NCBI GenBank assembly: GCA_002778215.1
Contig: PCDM01000001.1
Span: forward strand, 3,100,001 to 3,164,000
Direction of reading: 5' to 3'
Source: Esteya vermicola
Lineage: Eukaryota > Ascomycota > Sordariomycetes > Ophiostomatales > Ophiostomataceae
Length of the DNA: 64,000 nt
The position numbers were made by a program, and so were the translations under genes. Positions 1 through 12,350 of the stretch are shown one piece after another; within the stretch, counting starts at the first letter, position 1, and every line of letters starts with the position of its first letter. The notes below the pieces were generated by a model. It worked only from the letters and a program-made list of their open reading frames with translations. It did not search any database and was not told where the DNA came from.

Positions 1-3000
1 ACTAAAGTACTAGTATAAAAGATTAATAACTTGCTTAACTAATAAATAAGGTATTAAAATTATATAAGTTTGAAAGGCTATATATAGTATAGTCTTAATA
101 ACTTATAAAAGTACTACTAATAAGTTAAGCTTACTAATATAATTAAAAGTTTATACTAATATAAATTTCTTATTAAAAAGAATTTATACTAAAATTTCCT
201 TTTTTTTTTTTATAAACTATTATTTAATTAATTAATTATTACTATAAACTAATTAAGTGTTAGTCTATACTTTTATTCTACTAAACTAAACTTTAAAGTA
301 ATAAATATAATAAAGTTTTATATAGTAGGCTAAAAGTTCTTTTAAGCTTTTTCTTATTTTTCTATTTTTTAATTTATACTTCTTTTAAAAGTAAAGCTAT
401 TAAATTTAATATTATTTAATAGCTAAACCTTTAAACCTTTCTTTTTATATAAAGTATTATTATAATAAACCTATTATAAAGATTAATAAGATTTAGTATT
501 TTTTAGTAAGAATAAACTAAAGGGTTAAATAAACTTTAATATTAACTATAAATAGTCCTTATAAATAACACTTAAAAGCTTATTCTTTAAATTTAATAAT
601 AGTGTTAGAATAAGTACTATTATAATAAATAGTCTTAAGTACTTACTATAGTTTATTTTAAAACGTTAATATACACTTTTAACTAATTTATTAACGTTAA
701 AAGGTTGTTTATATTAATAATAAAACAAATATTATTAATAGTTATATTAATATATATTATCTTAATAATAAAGTTATATAGAAAATATAACTTTATATTA
801 TAAATATATAGTATTTTTAATAATAAGTTTTTACTAGTTATTCTACTAAATATAATATATAAGTAGACTAGTAGTTTATACCTTTTTAACTATAAAGTAG
901 TTATAAATTCGTTAGTAAACTAAATACTTATATTATAAATACTAGTAAAGAAAGTTTTAATTTTAAATAATAAAATACCTAGCTTTTTTATAAATTAGTT
1001 AGAAATTAAAAAAACTTATAATCTAGTATTAATAAGAGTAGGCTATAGGCTTTTTTAAAAAAGGCTGTTATAAATTTAAATATATATTCTTAAAAGGTTA
1101 ACTACTTTTATAAGTATAAAGTTAGCTTAAAAGCTAGTTACTTAATAGAATTTTAATAGAATTTATATTATTTAATTACTTAAAAGGCTTAAAACTTAAA
1201 AAAGCTTATTTATACTAACTATATAAAACATTGTTTAAGTAAGGTTAGAAGCTTTATTTAAAACTATTAACGTTTTACTATTAATATAAACTATCTTAAT
1301 ACTAAATATTATAAAGTTTTAAATATTAAATATGACCTATACTATATACACTAAGCTAAGTTATAAAAGCTAGTATATTAAAACTTTAATTTTAAAGTTA
1401 AAAGTTGTTTTTAGTAGTTAATATTTAATGTTTAGAATAAGCTTAATATTTACTTTTAATAAAATTTAAATAGTTAGTTAATAAGATAATAGATCCTTTT
1501 TAAATAAAATAATATTAATAAATTCTTACACTTTTTACACGTTTATAACTAGTATATAAGGATATATATTATTATTAACTTATTTATACTTTTTAATTAA
1601 TATAAAAGTAGTAAATAAGTTATAAGCTTTATTTATTAGTTCTACTAAAAAAAGGTAGTTAATAAATATAAAATTATCTTTTTTAATAAGCTTAACTATA
1701 TTAATACTTAAGTTAAGACTCAAAAATATTTTATTTAATAGTGTAATTAAGCTATTAATGTTGTTTAAAGATAAGAATTACTTATTTATTTCTACTACTT
1801 CTTTTTAAAACTATATTTACTATATTTTCTTTATACCTAGAAGGTTGTAATACCTTATTAAGTAGCTTTAAATTAAATTTTTTATTTAGCCTTTATTATA
1901 AAAGTACCTTATTAATATAGTAAATAACTAGTACTTTTTTATTAACCTTATAAAGAATTAAATTTTTTTTATATTATAGTATAAAAGTCTAGCTTAGTAG
2001 TTTTTATAAGACTTAATATACTTAATTATTAAATAGTCTTTATTATTATAGTAAAAGTAGTAAAGGCGTTTTTATAACACCTACTAAGTAAACACACTAA
2101 AAACAACGTTATTATCTACTTATAAAACTTTTTTAATATTAATTATAAGTAGTAGTTGTTAGATTGCTCTAGTGTTATATAGGTTTTAGGCTAAGAATAT
2201 AGGAAAACTATGTTTTTTTAAGTATTTTATTACTATATAATTTTAGTTAATAGTAAGGTTTACTATACTTTTAGTAATTAATTTAAATATATTTTTTAAC
2301 TAAATAGCTTAAGATTATAGTATAGCTAAGACAACTAATATAAGTATAATAAAAGGTAGTAAAGCGTACTAATAAAAAAGTACTTTAATCTAATAAATAA
2401 AAGGTAAAACTTAAAAAGACCTTTAAAACCTTTAATAATAATAATTATTTATTAAATAAACGTTATTCTTAAAGTACTTAATAATTTAATTATAAAATTC
2501 TTAAAAAAGTATAGTTTAAAAATTATAGTATAAACAATTTACTTAAAGTAATAGCTAGTATATAACTATAACAAGAAGGTTGTAGTATAGTACTATTAAT
2601 TAATTAGTTAATTAAAGATTGTATTTTACTTATCTTATATTTATATTAAGTTTAACTAATTCTTAAAGTAAAATTTAAAAGTTTTTACTATAAATAATAT
2701 AAAACTATATAAAGACCTAAGTTTAAAAGGTATAGTACTATTCCTTATTCTAAGTATTATAGTTTTACTATATAGCCTTTTTTAAATTTATAAACTTTCC
2801 TCTTTATTTTATAATTAAAACAGTTTTTACTAGTTTTTTTATAAAACTTATTTTACTAATTATATAATATATTAATAGTTAACGTACTTTATCTTTATTT
2901 AAAAGTAAGGCTGCCTTTACTAAGGCCTTATAGTAATAAAAAAAGCGTGTAACGTTATTACTATTAAAGGTAAAGGTAGTAAGAGTTCTAGAACAAGAAA

Positions 3001-4588
3001 AGGCTTAGCCTTAAAATTATAGCGTCCTTTTAAGTGTTAAATAAGTTAACGTGTTTATAAAGGTACTAGTTAATAAAGGCAGTCTTTTAAAAGTTAAAAA
3101 AAATATATTAATAAAGTAGACGTTTGTTTTAATAGTCTTATATATTATATATAAAATGTAAGATTTAAATACTAAGCTACTTACTTAATTACTTATTAGT
3201 CTTTTTAGTAAGAAAGAAAGTAATTCTTTAAAGTAAAAGCGTAATAAAAGAGAAAACATACAACAACTAATTCTTTATATAAGACTTTAAATAACTTATA
3301 TTTATAAGAAAAAAAAACTATAATTATTCTTTTTTTTTTTTTTTTTTTTTTTTTTACTAAAAAGAAAAAGGAAGGTTTAGTATGTTTAGTTTTTATAAAA
3401 GTATACTAATCCTTTATTTACTAAGTTATACTATAAGGTAATAAGGCTTTTTACTATTTTTTAACTTAATCGCTTTTTATTAACATTCTAAGCCCTTTTA
3501 CTTTATATTTTATAAGTATATTTAGTCTTACTATTACTACCTTTACTTTAATAACTTATATATAAGCCTTTTTAAAGTAAGTAGTAACTAAAAGTTATTA
3601 TATTAAATTAGTTCTACTAATAGCCGTTATAGCCTTAATCCACTATTAAGTAGCTACTTACTAACTTACTACTAGATTTATTTTTATCTATCTTTAAAAT
3701 ACTATTGTTAAATTAGTACTTATTAATATATTTATAGTTAAAATAAGAGTTAAAAAAGGGGTAGTTTATAGTATTTTAGTACTTAATCTTAACTATTATT
3801 ATAAGATTGTTTTGTAATATTTTTTTAATCCTTGTATTAGTATTATTAAAGTAGTATTTAACCTTTACTAATTAGCTGTTTATTTATAAGACTAATATTT
3901 ATTTACTACTACTTCTTTATAATACTAAATATAGTAATATATATTTTAACCGCTTTTAAGTAAATAAAAGAATTACTTTTTTTTTTACTATTAAAAGTGT
4001 ATTTATCCTTTACTAATATAATTAAATTAAAAGCTATATAAGCCACTTTTTAAGGCCTTGCCTAACTACTAATTTATTTATTATAAGTTAAAGTTAGCTT
4101 TATACTAACTTTTACTACTTTTATAATTAAACTATTTTTATATAATTAGTTAATAGTAGCTATTTACTATAGCTAATTATAATAATATATATTTAGTTAT
4201 TTAGTATAGTAGCTAATAATATATTCTTAAAAGCTGTTATAAGTAACTCTTTTTTATAAGACTTCTTTTATATTAAATTTATATTTTAATACTTAGTTTT
4301 TATTTCTTATAACTTTATAATTTAAAACTATTAAAAAATAAGTAAAGTAATAATCTTACTTCTTTTTCTACTTATTAAAAGTATAAACAAGAATTAAAAA
4401 CCTATTTTAATAATTACTTATAATATAGTTATTAACTAATTACTTCTTATATTTTTAACTAAAGAAGGTTATTATAAAAGTTTAAATAAACAAAGTAATA
4501 GTGTCTTATAAGTATTATAGCTTTTTAAGTAAAACTTAAACAACTAGTCTTACAACTAGTATATTTTAAATTTTACTCTTATTACTAG
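1..4588 (-). mobile_element. RIP-degraded LTR retroelement (family B), left end outside window
   Basis: This AT-rich block has no intact frame but is collinear with 55113-60020, so it is a dispersed repeat. On the minus strand near 2880-2970 a short frame reads FNSNNVTRFF and continues in the style of fungal retroelement gag proteins (FDGxNVTRF...) before hitting TAA, so the element points left and its pol would lie toward position 1 and beyond. The terminal repeat would be 4589-4958. A T-run of about 27 lies near 3328-3355. The site 2092-2096 is an empty target: the other copy has a solo LTR there. The superfamily is not certain; the gag style suggests an LTR element. Confidence 0.6.
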
Positions 4589-4958
4589 TAAGTGTAAAAC
4601 TATCTACTATATATATATAACTATATACACTACTAATAACTATTATAATATATAGAATAGTATAAAAAGGAACTATTAACTAATTAGTTAATAGTCCTTC
4701 CTTTTATATTATACTCTATAAACGGCTTATTAATAAGTAGAGATAAAAAAAGACACACTTATAGGCGTTATATATAAAACTTGTATAGCTAATTCTATTT
4801 ATTAAATTCCTTACTATTTAGCTGTCTTTTTAGTAGCTATGTTTTGTTTACTTATACCTTTTAAAGTAGAAGGTGTTAAGGTAAAGCCTTAATTTAATTT
4901 GCCTTTTATTTTAAGTATAAGTACTATAATATTAGTTGTAGTACGTACTTTACACTTA
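4589..4958. repeat. 370-bp TAAG...CTTA palindrome-bearing repeat, copy 1
   Basis: One of four copies (also 25746-26115, 47304-47672, 60021-60389), all 369-370 bp and in the same orientation. The ends are inverted: TAAGTGTAGA at the left, TCTACACTTA at the right. Near 4670-4694 lies a perfect palindrome with half-site ACTATTAACTAA, extended by a purine arm and its complement. Here it sits at the right end of the family-B element, so it may be its LTR (TGTAGA...TCTACA inside the TAAG/CTTA ends), but a MITE-like element is also possible. Confidence 0.65.
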
Positions 4959-6705
4959 ATATATAACTATATTAAATAACCTTTACTATAAAAGTATAAA
5001 GATTTTTACTATTTTATAAAAGTTTTTTAATAAAAACGTGTTTTTAAAGCTACTATTATACTTTAATACTATATATAGTAAATTATTTATATAGTACTTA
5101 GATTATAAATTACTAGTTTAATATAAGGTGTTAATATTTATATTTACTTAATTACTTTTAGTATTAAGTAAGTACTTTTTTATAAAGGTTTTTTTAAATA
5201 TTTTAAAAAATAGTTTTTTATTTTACTTTTAAATTATTTTATTTAAATACTTTATTTACTACTTAAAAAAAGTCCTTTATATTATAATAATATATATATT
5301 TACTTTGTATAAAAAGGTACTATTTTTTATACTTAGTTATAATAGTATTAAAATAAAAAAAACCTTATTTTTTAAATATTTTATAATATTTAAAATACTA
5401 TTTTACTAAAATTTATTTTATTTATTATACTAAGTATTAATATAACTACTTAATTAGTATTAGTATTATTAGTAAAAAGCTTTAAATTAAGAGTATTTTA
5501 AATAAATAGCTTTAAGTTAATTTTTACTAGTCTTTAGTTTTTTATAAGAATATTAATAATAAATAAAATTTTAAGTTATAAGAGCACGTTTTTTTAAACT
5601 AAAACGTAGTCTTTATATAAACTAAGTAAGTTTTATTTATTAACTAAAAATAGTATATATTACTAATTATACTATAGCTTATACTTATAGTTATTATAAT
5701 AGTATTATTATTTTAAGTAAGATTAGTTTATATATAGTAAAAAATAACTAAAATAATAATACTTATTTAACTTATTAATTCTTTATAGTTTATAATACTA
5801 TAAAAAGTTGTTTTACTAGTATAAGTAGTAAGATAATTTTTAATATATAAACTTATAACTATACTATTTTAGTATATAGTCTTAGTTAAAAGATTAATAC
5901 TATAATTAAAATATTAGTTTACTTTAGTTTATAGTATATTTACTTTATTTTGTTATATTTAAAAAATTATTATATTTTTAAAGTATATAATATTTTATTT
6001 TTATTATAGTATAATAAAGTAGTAAAATACTATAAAATTATATATTAGTCTAGTTTAAATAAAAAGTAGATTATAGTTATAATAAAAAAAGGCTTACTTT
6101 TAAATAAGTAAGTTTTTACTACGTTTTTTTTATATTTTAAGTTTAAAAAGTTAATAAATACCTTTTTTTAAAACTTAGTTTAAAAGTAACTTTATAAGTT
6201 AGTTAATTTTTTAAATAACTATTTTCTTTATTAATATTAAAAGAACTAATAATAATAGTAAAAAGATTATTTATAATTTCTTAACTAGTTATTATTATTA
6301 TATTCTTAAAAGTGCCTTATAAAAAGGTTTTAAGTATTATATTATTATTTAAAGTACTATTATTAAAAGAATTTTTAAAGTTTTTAAGTTCTTTTCTTTT
6401 TTTTATTCTTATTATAACTTTTTTAAAAAGTATAAACTTAAATAAGTAAATTTAATAATAACGTTAAACTACTTATAACTATTAACGTCCTTTTTAAAAA
6501 GGCTATCTTAATATTAAAAAAAGTATAAATATTTTATAATAAAAAGCTAAGCTTACTTTATTTAAATATTTACTATATACTATAAACAAGCTTAAACTAT
6601 ATACAAGTTTCTATATTTTTTATAAATAGTATATAGTAAAAAGTAGTCTTTTTATAATAAGTAAGCTTAAGCTATAAAAAGAGTTACTACTATTTATTAT
6701 ATACT
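4959..6705. other. AT-rich RIP-type DNA, no gene
   Basis: This stretch is saturated with TA steps and stop codons in all frames. It probably belongs to repeats too mutated to read. I could not align it with the pol region of the family-C Gypsy element whose gag and LTR lie just to its right. Confidence 0.5.
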
Positions 6706-6930
6706 AGTTTACTAATATAAAAGGAAATATACTAATAATAACTATATATTATTTTTAATATATATACTTTAAATAAAAGAAATAATAAATAAAGTAAATA
6801 ACTATAATATATTAATAATTTTATATAATTTTAATATATTAGTAAAAAGTATATAAATATAAAGTTAGTTATATTATTTATTTAAAAATTATAAGAATTT
6901 TCCTTTTTATAGTAAATATTACTAGTAACA
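6706..6930. repeat. Relative of the left part of the 609-bp insertion
   Basis: From tactagtttactaat to attactagtaacactta, this segment is collinear with 25520-25745, the left part of the 609-bp insertion at 25507-26115, but lacks the 370-bp repeat that follows there. Its right end falls inside sequence that on the minus strand continues as family-C Gypsy gag, so it looks like an insertion in that gag. Both ends carry related inverted sequence (actagtttac / ...ttactagt). Confidence 0.45.
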
Positions 6931-8473
6931 CTTATAGCTTTAAGTTATTAAATACTTATATAAGTAGTAAAAGCTTAATAAACTTTAATAAGCTTAGTAC
7001 TTTTATAAAATTTTAATCTATTATATTAATTTTACTATTATAGTTTAAATTAATAAATATAAAGTAATTATTATTTATAATAACTTATTCTTTTATTTAT
7101 AGCCTTTTACTAACTAAAATAAAGTTTAATAATCTTAAAGTGTTTTTTTAAAGGCCGTTTAAGCTTTTTCTTTACTCTTACTCTTTTTACCTTTATTATT
7201 AAAGTTATTATTATTATTAACCTTAATAAAGTTAACTTAAACGTCTTTTTTTAATAGCTTACTTATTAATTTATTAAAATATATAAGTAAGATATAGTCT
7301 TTCTTACTATAATAAAAACACTTTATATTATTATTACTTAATTTAGTATAACGTTTTAAGCTAAACTTATTTATAAATTATTTAAACTTTTAAGCCTTAA
7401 AAGCTTTTTAATAAAAGCTTAAATACTTCTTTTTTAATTTTTTATTAAAAGTCTTTTTTTTTCTTTTTTATATTAAGTATAGTCCTTTTTTTACTACTTA
7501 TTTAAAAAGCTATCTTTTTAAAGTTTATTTATATACTTTAATACTTAGTACTAATTTATTATATAAGTTATACTTTTTAAAGTAAGGTTATATTTAATTT
7601 TATTACTTAGTCTTATATAAACTATAACTACTATAAATTTTTTAAGTAAAGGACTAATCTTCTTTTTTAATAAGCTTATATATATATAGTAGTTACTAAG
7701 GCTTTATTTTATAAGTTAGTAAGTTTTTTTAAATATATTACTATAGTACTAAATAAATTCTTTATTTTTAGTATTAGTATATTTAATTAAGTATTAAAAA
7801 CGTTTTAAGAGTATAAGCTTAATATATACTCTTACTTTAGTAGTATATTAAAAAACTACTTTTAATAAATAAAAAAGCTTTATTTATAAATTAAAGCGTT
7901 ATATTAATTTTATTAATATTTTAAAAGTATTATTAAGACATTAATTTAAATATATACTTTATTACTTTATACTACTTTTATTATTATAAATATATTAATA
8001 AATCTTTATACTTTTTAAATAGCTTTAACTTTAAGTTATATACTTAACTACTTACTTTAAGTAGTACTTAGTTACTAGTATATAATAAGGCTATAAAAAC
8101 TATATCTTTACTTTTTAAATTATTTAAGTTTAGTTTTTAAACTTTAAAAGCACTTTATAAGTCTTTTATTAATAGTTATATAGTATATATAAGTATAGTC
8201 TTTTTACTTATACTATTTAACTTTACTTATAATTATACTACTTTTATATATATTATAAGTAATTATTAAAAACACGTTTAATAAGCCTTTAATATAGCTA
8301 ATTTAACTATTATTTTATTATTTATAAATATTATTTTAATTAATATAGTTTTAATAAAGTTTTTAAGTAATACTTATATAGCTTTTATTATTTTAAAGCC
8401 TTAAAAATAATTAATAATTTAGTTATTATAAAAAAAGAATTCTTTTAAATAGTTAATAAAAAGAATTTATTAA
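6931..8473 (-). pseudogene. RIP-degraded Ty3/Gypsy gag (family C, third copy)
   Basis: On the minus strand this matches the 5' internal part of R1 (22187 onward) and R2 (32928 onward), including the first internal bases TTAATAAA. Near 7290-7345 a decayed retroviral-type zinc knuckle is readable (K-C-F-Y-Y-S-K-K-D-Y...), where Cys and His have become Tyr, as expected from RIP of TGC/TGT and CAT. It is bounded at the right by an LTR of the same family. The element is broken near 6930. Confidence 0.65.
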
Positions 8474-8888
8474 TATAAAAGTATTTATAAGATTAGTACT
8501 ATATACTACTATAACTAAGTAAAAAATAATATTAACTTTATAATAACTAAATTATATATATATAAGTATATAAAAATAAAAATAAATTCTTATTTCTTTT
8601 ATTAAAAAAGAGTATAATAGTACTATATAAATATAAAAAATATTTATTAGTTTACTTATTTTAACTAATTATAAAGAGTATTTAAAGACCTCTTAAAGTC
8701 TACTCTTAGTATCTTAAAATAGCTTACTACTATTTTATTCTTAAATTAATTATAGTAAGACGCTAGTAAATTAAACATTTAACTAATTATAAAGGGACCT
8801 TATAAGGACTTTAGATAGTCTATATATAGTGCCTTAACTACGCTTAGTTATACGGCGTTTATAAGTAATTCTTATTAAAATTATAATA
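8474..8888 (-). repeat. Family-C LTR (5' LTR of minus-strand Gypsy copy)
   Basis: This 415-bp segment is the reverse complement of the LTRs at 24516-24930 and 32504-32927, and its length equals that of the solo copy. It starts TATAAAAG and ends ATTATAATA, the RIP-altered form of a TG...CA LTR read from the other strand. It directly abuts Gypsy gag on its left. Confidence 0.7.
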
Positions 8889-9360
8889 ATATATATAAGA
8901 ATAAACTTTTATTTTTTTTATTAAAAAAAAGTATAGTAGTACTATATAAATATAAAAAATATTTATTAGTCTACTTAATCTAGCTAATTATAAAAAGCGC
9001 TTAAAGACCTTTTAAAGTTTATTCTTAATATTTTAAAATAGCTTACTACTATTTTATCCTTTAACTAATTATAGTAAGGCGTTAATAGATTAAACATTTA
9101 ACTAATTATAAAAGGACCTTGTAAAGACCTTAGACGGTCTATATATAGTGCCTTAACTACGCTTAGTTATACGGCGTTTATTAATAATTCTTATTAAAAC
9201 TGTAATATTAAAGTCTACTCTTAATATCTTAAACCGCTTACTACTACTTTATCCTTTAGCTAATTATAGTAGGACCTTATAAGGACCCTTAACGGTTTAT
9301 ACGTAGTAGCCTAATAGCGCTTAGTTACTAAACATTTACTAGTACTTCTTATTAAAACTA
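8889..9360 (-). repeat. Two truncated family-C LTRs in tandem
   Basis: Positions 8889-9204 and 9205-9360 repeat parts of the preceding LTR, each with the conserved segments ttaactaattata and cttaactacgcttagtta or a close variant. The first lacks the outer 100 bp; the second keeps only about 155 bp. Together with 8474-8888 they form a pile of three LTR pieces whose last is about 200 bp from the stop codon of the SGD1-like gene. Confidence 0.6.
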
Positions 9361-9558
9361 ATATAAAACTACTTAACTATTAACATAAATTAAATTAATT
9401 AAAATAAAAAAGTAAACTAATTATAAAATAAAATACTATAATATAGCTTTATAATATTAATAATAAAATAAAAGTATATTTTTATCTACTTTATAATTAT
9501 TTAAAAGGGTTACCCTAAATTTTAATATAAATAGGCGCTAGACTTTTCTATATAGTAA
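9361..9558. other. AT-rich spacer, 3' flank of the SGD1-like gene
   Basis: No gene is visible. Composition changes from RIP-type to normal across the last dozen codons of the gene, so the 3' UTR and any polyadenylation signal lie in AT-rich DNA and cannot be separated from background. Confidence 0.5.
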
Positions 9559-12051
9559 CTATATTTTATTTAGTGCCTTTTTCGCCCACTTAAAGGCAGT
9601 AGCAATATTTGCTACCTCTAGTATTGTTGAGTTTTGTATTAAAATATCGAGAAAATGATCTAGATCCCTGCACAGATCATCGTCGTCGCCAATAGCTGTA
9701 AACCGTTGCCAGATAACGTTACCCCCATCGCCACGCTTTTTCTTTTTGTTGTTACTACTATTCGCATCACCTAATACTTTATAAGATTGTTCAAAAAGGG
9801 TGATAACGAGAATTTCAACAAATATGCGTGTCTTCGCTTGGAGACGAGCTAGCTGGAGACACTTCAGAACATCCAATTTCAAACAGCCAGTAGTAAGGAG
9901 ATAGCCATACATCTTAGCCATGTTGATTAGTCGTCGTACATGCGTTGCCTCGCCGTCATCCCCATCATCATCCACATCATCCTCAGAAACCGGTTTATCA
10001 AATATAGGCTCGCCTAGTCTCTGGAACACTCTCCATAAACAAATACGGAAAGCCCGTGCCATTCCATTATCCGTCATGCACACTTGTTGTGCCACAAGTG
10101 CGTAGTAATGGTTGTAGAATTCCTCCGAACCTACACACCGAATCAGTACATTGGCAATCTCTCGTCTGTCATGTTTGTTGAGCCCTAGTTGGAGTAGTCG
10201 CCTGTGTGCGTCATTGCTGTCAATTGCTGTGAGTAGCGTTACAAAGATCGACCGCCGTGCAGATGTATTCATGCCCTGTTCGCGTGCAAGCTGCTCTAAC
10301 CCCGCAACATCTGGCGCGGCATCATGCCACATCCCAAGTACGCCGTCGCTGTCGTCATCTTCTATGGTGATGTTCGTCTTCACCTTGTTTAATGTTACGG
10401 CTTTTTTCTTCTCCGCGTTCTGATGAATGTCACCCTTGCTCCTATCACTGGTATTACAGTCGCCATCGCCAATCCAGCTGGCACCCACCAACCACCACTT
10501 GCCGTTCTTATGAGCTTGTTCAATATCATTTAGACTTACACGAAGAGGCTGTATCATCTGTAGGTTCCTAGAATTAATGAGATCACGTAGTATTTTCCAA
10601 ATCCGTTCTGCGTAGCCAAAGCTATTTCTATCTGCGTCGCGACCTGTTTTTTTCTGTCCCTTTCGCAATTCACGTAGCCGCTGGATCATATGCCGTGTGC
10701 GTGCTGACAACTTCCGTTCCCCACCTGCACTGACAACTGCGGATTGGATAAAAGAAATGACGCTCTCTAGAGAGCCCGGATCATCTTGCCGAAGTCGCTG
10801 TCCACTAACATCAAACAATCGCAGTAAAAGCTCCGTGTTCGTTTCTCTAAAGTCGCGCAAAAATATACGGATGTAGTCATATATCAAGTTTGGGCCAATT
10901 GTACGGAAGTTATACAGCTCCGCTAAGAGCCCCGTCAGATTCAAGAGAGACTTAGATGTATAAGTCAATGCTTGCTTCTGCATCTGAAACTTTCTGCTAG
11001 ACCTGTCTGTGAACTTTGCATTGTAGTCATTGTATTTGAGTCGGAAAAGTAATGTACTCTGCTGAACAAAGTGTGCACCGAAGTCAATGCCTATGACATA
11101 AAAGAGTGCCGTAGCAAAGCCGGCAATTAGCATGATAGCAGAGCTGGACAGAGCGCCATCGATTGAAACCTGCTCTAGAAGTTTTTCCACCATTGTTTCC
11201 GTGACATACTGCCGCGGATAATCAAGGTACAGTTTCTCTACATCTCCAAGAATTGCCAACAAGTTGGATTCCGAGAGACGAGCAATTAAGCTATGAGCCT
11301 GTCGGCGCACTCGTGCTACAACCTCTGAGTCTTCATCAAGCGCCACTTGTTTTTGTCGCAATGCTGGCGGGATGTATTTTTTAATGATTGAAACTGGAAC
11401 TGGCGCCACATATGGATTTTCACGCTGTCGATCACGAGGGGGGTGTTCGTTGTTGATCTTAGAATGTGCGGCGCTCTCGTTTGCATTTCGGTCTCCATCA
11501 TTATGGACATCACTCAATTCACCCCTTAAACCATCCAAACCATCTTCGCTAGTAATCAACTCAATGTCGGCCTGGGTATCACTTTCGCTTTTGGTACCGT
11601 AGGGGAGTGCTCTCCTTCGTTTCATGCGAAGCCATCCCTCAACCTCGGCTTTCCGTTTCCGCTCTATAGTGTACTCATGGTCAACTTCACCGCCCAAATA
11701 TGTATCAACAAGATCGTCAAGTCCATCCTCTTTAAATGCCCTAGGTAAAAATTTGCGACGTTCGATGCCAAGTTTTTGCTCCAGCCTTGCGATTTCTACA
11801 TCGTCTTGTTTAAGCTGTTCGAGCAGCCGTTTTGAATTTCTTGTTAATGCGAGTGTTCTATGACCTGTTTCCCCGATATGAAGTTTTCGGGTTTCTTCAC
11901 CATGTTTAGATGAAAGGCTTCTTTCGAAGGCGCTCTCGTCCGTTTCTCCAAGACTAATATAGTCGCCCACTACGTCAAAACCTCCCGTGGCTCCCGTTTT
12001 CAAAGGGCATCCATTCGTTTTAGAACTTCTATTTAACTTTTGTGAGTTCAT
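9559..12051 (-). CDS. SGD1: Nucleolar MIF4G/MA3 protein, Sgd1/NOM1 type (830 aa)
   Basis: An uninterrupted 830-codon frame, close to yeast Sgd1 (899 aa) and human NOM1 (about 860 aa), so probably complete and intronless. The N-terminal 220 residues are charged and lysine/arginine-rich with a likely nuclear signal (MKRRR near 143). The family hallmark YIPPALRQK lies at 226-234, followed by a MIF4G helical-repeat domain to about 450, an acidic loop (SEDDVDDDGDDGE) and an MA3 domain from about 600 to 715. In this family the MIF4G part binds a DEAD-box helicase of eIF4A type (Fal1 in yeast, eIF4A3 in humans) and the protein acts in the nucleolus in 18S rRNA maturation and 40S assembly. It has normal codon use between RIP-mutated repeats and no premature stop. 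The TAG stop is only about 200 bp from an LTR fragment. Confidence 0.9.
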   Translation of the reverse strand: MNSQKLNRSSKTNGCPLKTGATGGFDVVGDYISLGETDESAFERSLSSKHGEETRKLHIGETGHRTLALTRNSKRLLEQLKQDDVEIARLEQKLGIERRKFLPRAFKEDGLDDLVDTYLGGEVDHEYTIERKRKAEVEGWLRMKRRRALPYGTKSESDTQADIELITSEDGLDGLRGELSDVHNDGDRNANESAAHSKINNEHPPRDRQRENPYVAPVPVSIIKKYIPPALRQKQVALDEDSEVVARVRRQAHSLIARLSESNLLAILGDVEKLYLDYPRQYVTETMVEKLLEQVSIDGALSSSAIMLIAGFATALFYVIGIDFGAHFVQQSTLLFRLKYNDYNAKFTDRSSRKFQMQKQALTYTSKSLLNLTGLLAELYNFRTIGPNLIYDYIRIFLRDFRETNTELLLRLFDVSGQRLRQDDPGSLESVISFIQSAVVSAGGERKLSARTRHMIQRLRELRKGQKKTGRDADRNSFGYAERIWKILRDLINSRNLQMIQPLRVSLNDIEQAHKNGKWWLVGASWIGDGDCNTSDRSKGDIHQNAEKKKAVTLNKVKTNITIEDDDSDGVLGMWHDAAPDVAGLEQLAREQGMNTSARRSIFVTLLTAIDSNDAHRRLLQLGLNKHDRREIANVLIRCVGSEEFYNHYYALVAQQVCMTDNGMARAFRICLWRVFQRLGEPIFDKPVSEDDVDDDGDDGEATHVRRLINMAKMYGYLLTTGCLKLDVLKCLQLARLQAKTRIFVEILVITLFEQSYKVLGDANSSNNKKKKRGDGGNVIWQRFTAIGDDDDLCRDLDHFLDILIQNSTILEVANIATAFKWAKKALNKI

Positions 12052-12350
12052 GTTTCTGATAAGCTTTTACTTGTCAAGTCTTGTTGATGCTGCAGAAATT
12101 CGTCGTAACTTCCGAAGTTCCATAAAGAACTAGGTCCAAGTTAATAGCCGCTAATCGAAATAATTTTATTGTAAAGACTTAAATATCGTTGCTAACCTTT
12201 TAATAGAGAAGGGGCCTTGTTTTTTAAATACACTATCATGTTATTGCAGAAAAAAATTCATATAATATTAGTGTCAAATGTCAGCGTCCAATAATATAGA
12301 TTAGTAATAAGCCCCTACTTACAGTGTATACATTTAAGTCACGTGCCCCT
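12052..12350 (-). promoter_or_regulatory. 5' flank and probable promoter of the SGD1-like gene
   Basis: About 300 bp of intermediate composition lie upstream of the start codon. The bases before the ATG (minus strand AGAAAC-ATG) are compatible with a fungal start context. No clear TATA box or factor site could be separated from the AT-rich background, so this is called from position only. Confidence 0.4.

Noticed and set aside
1..9360. Mitochondrial insertion or plasmid as source of the AT-rich DNA
   Set aside because: The blocks contain decayed nuclear LTR retroelements with LTRs and target duplications, and the AT bias comes from C-to-T change relative to less mutated copies.
9920..11863. 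Four plus-strand and one minus-strand frames of 61-90 codons inside the SGD1-like gene
   Set aside because: They overlap the 830-codon gene in other frames, have no recognisable domains and are rich in Ser/Arg as expected of shadow frames.
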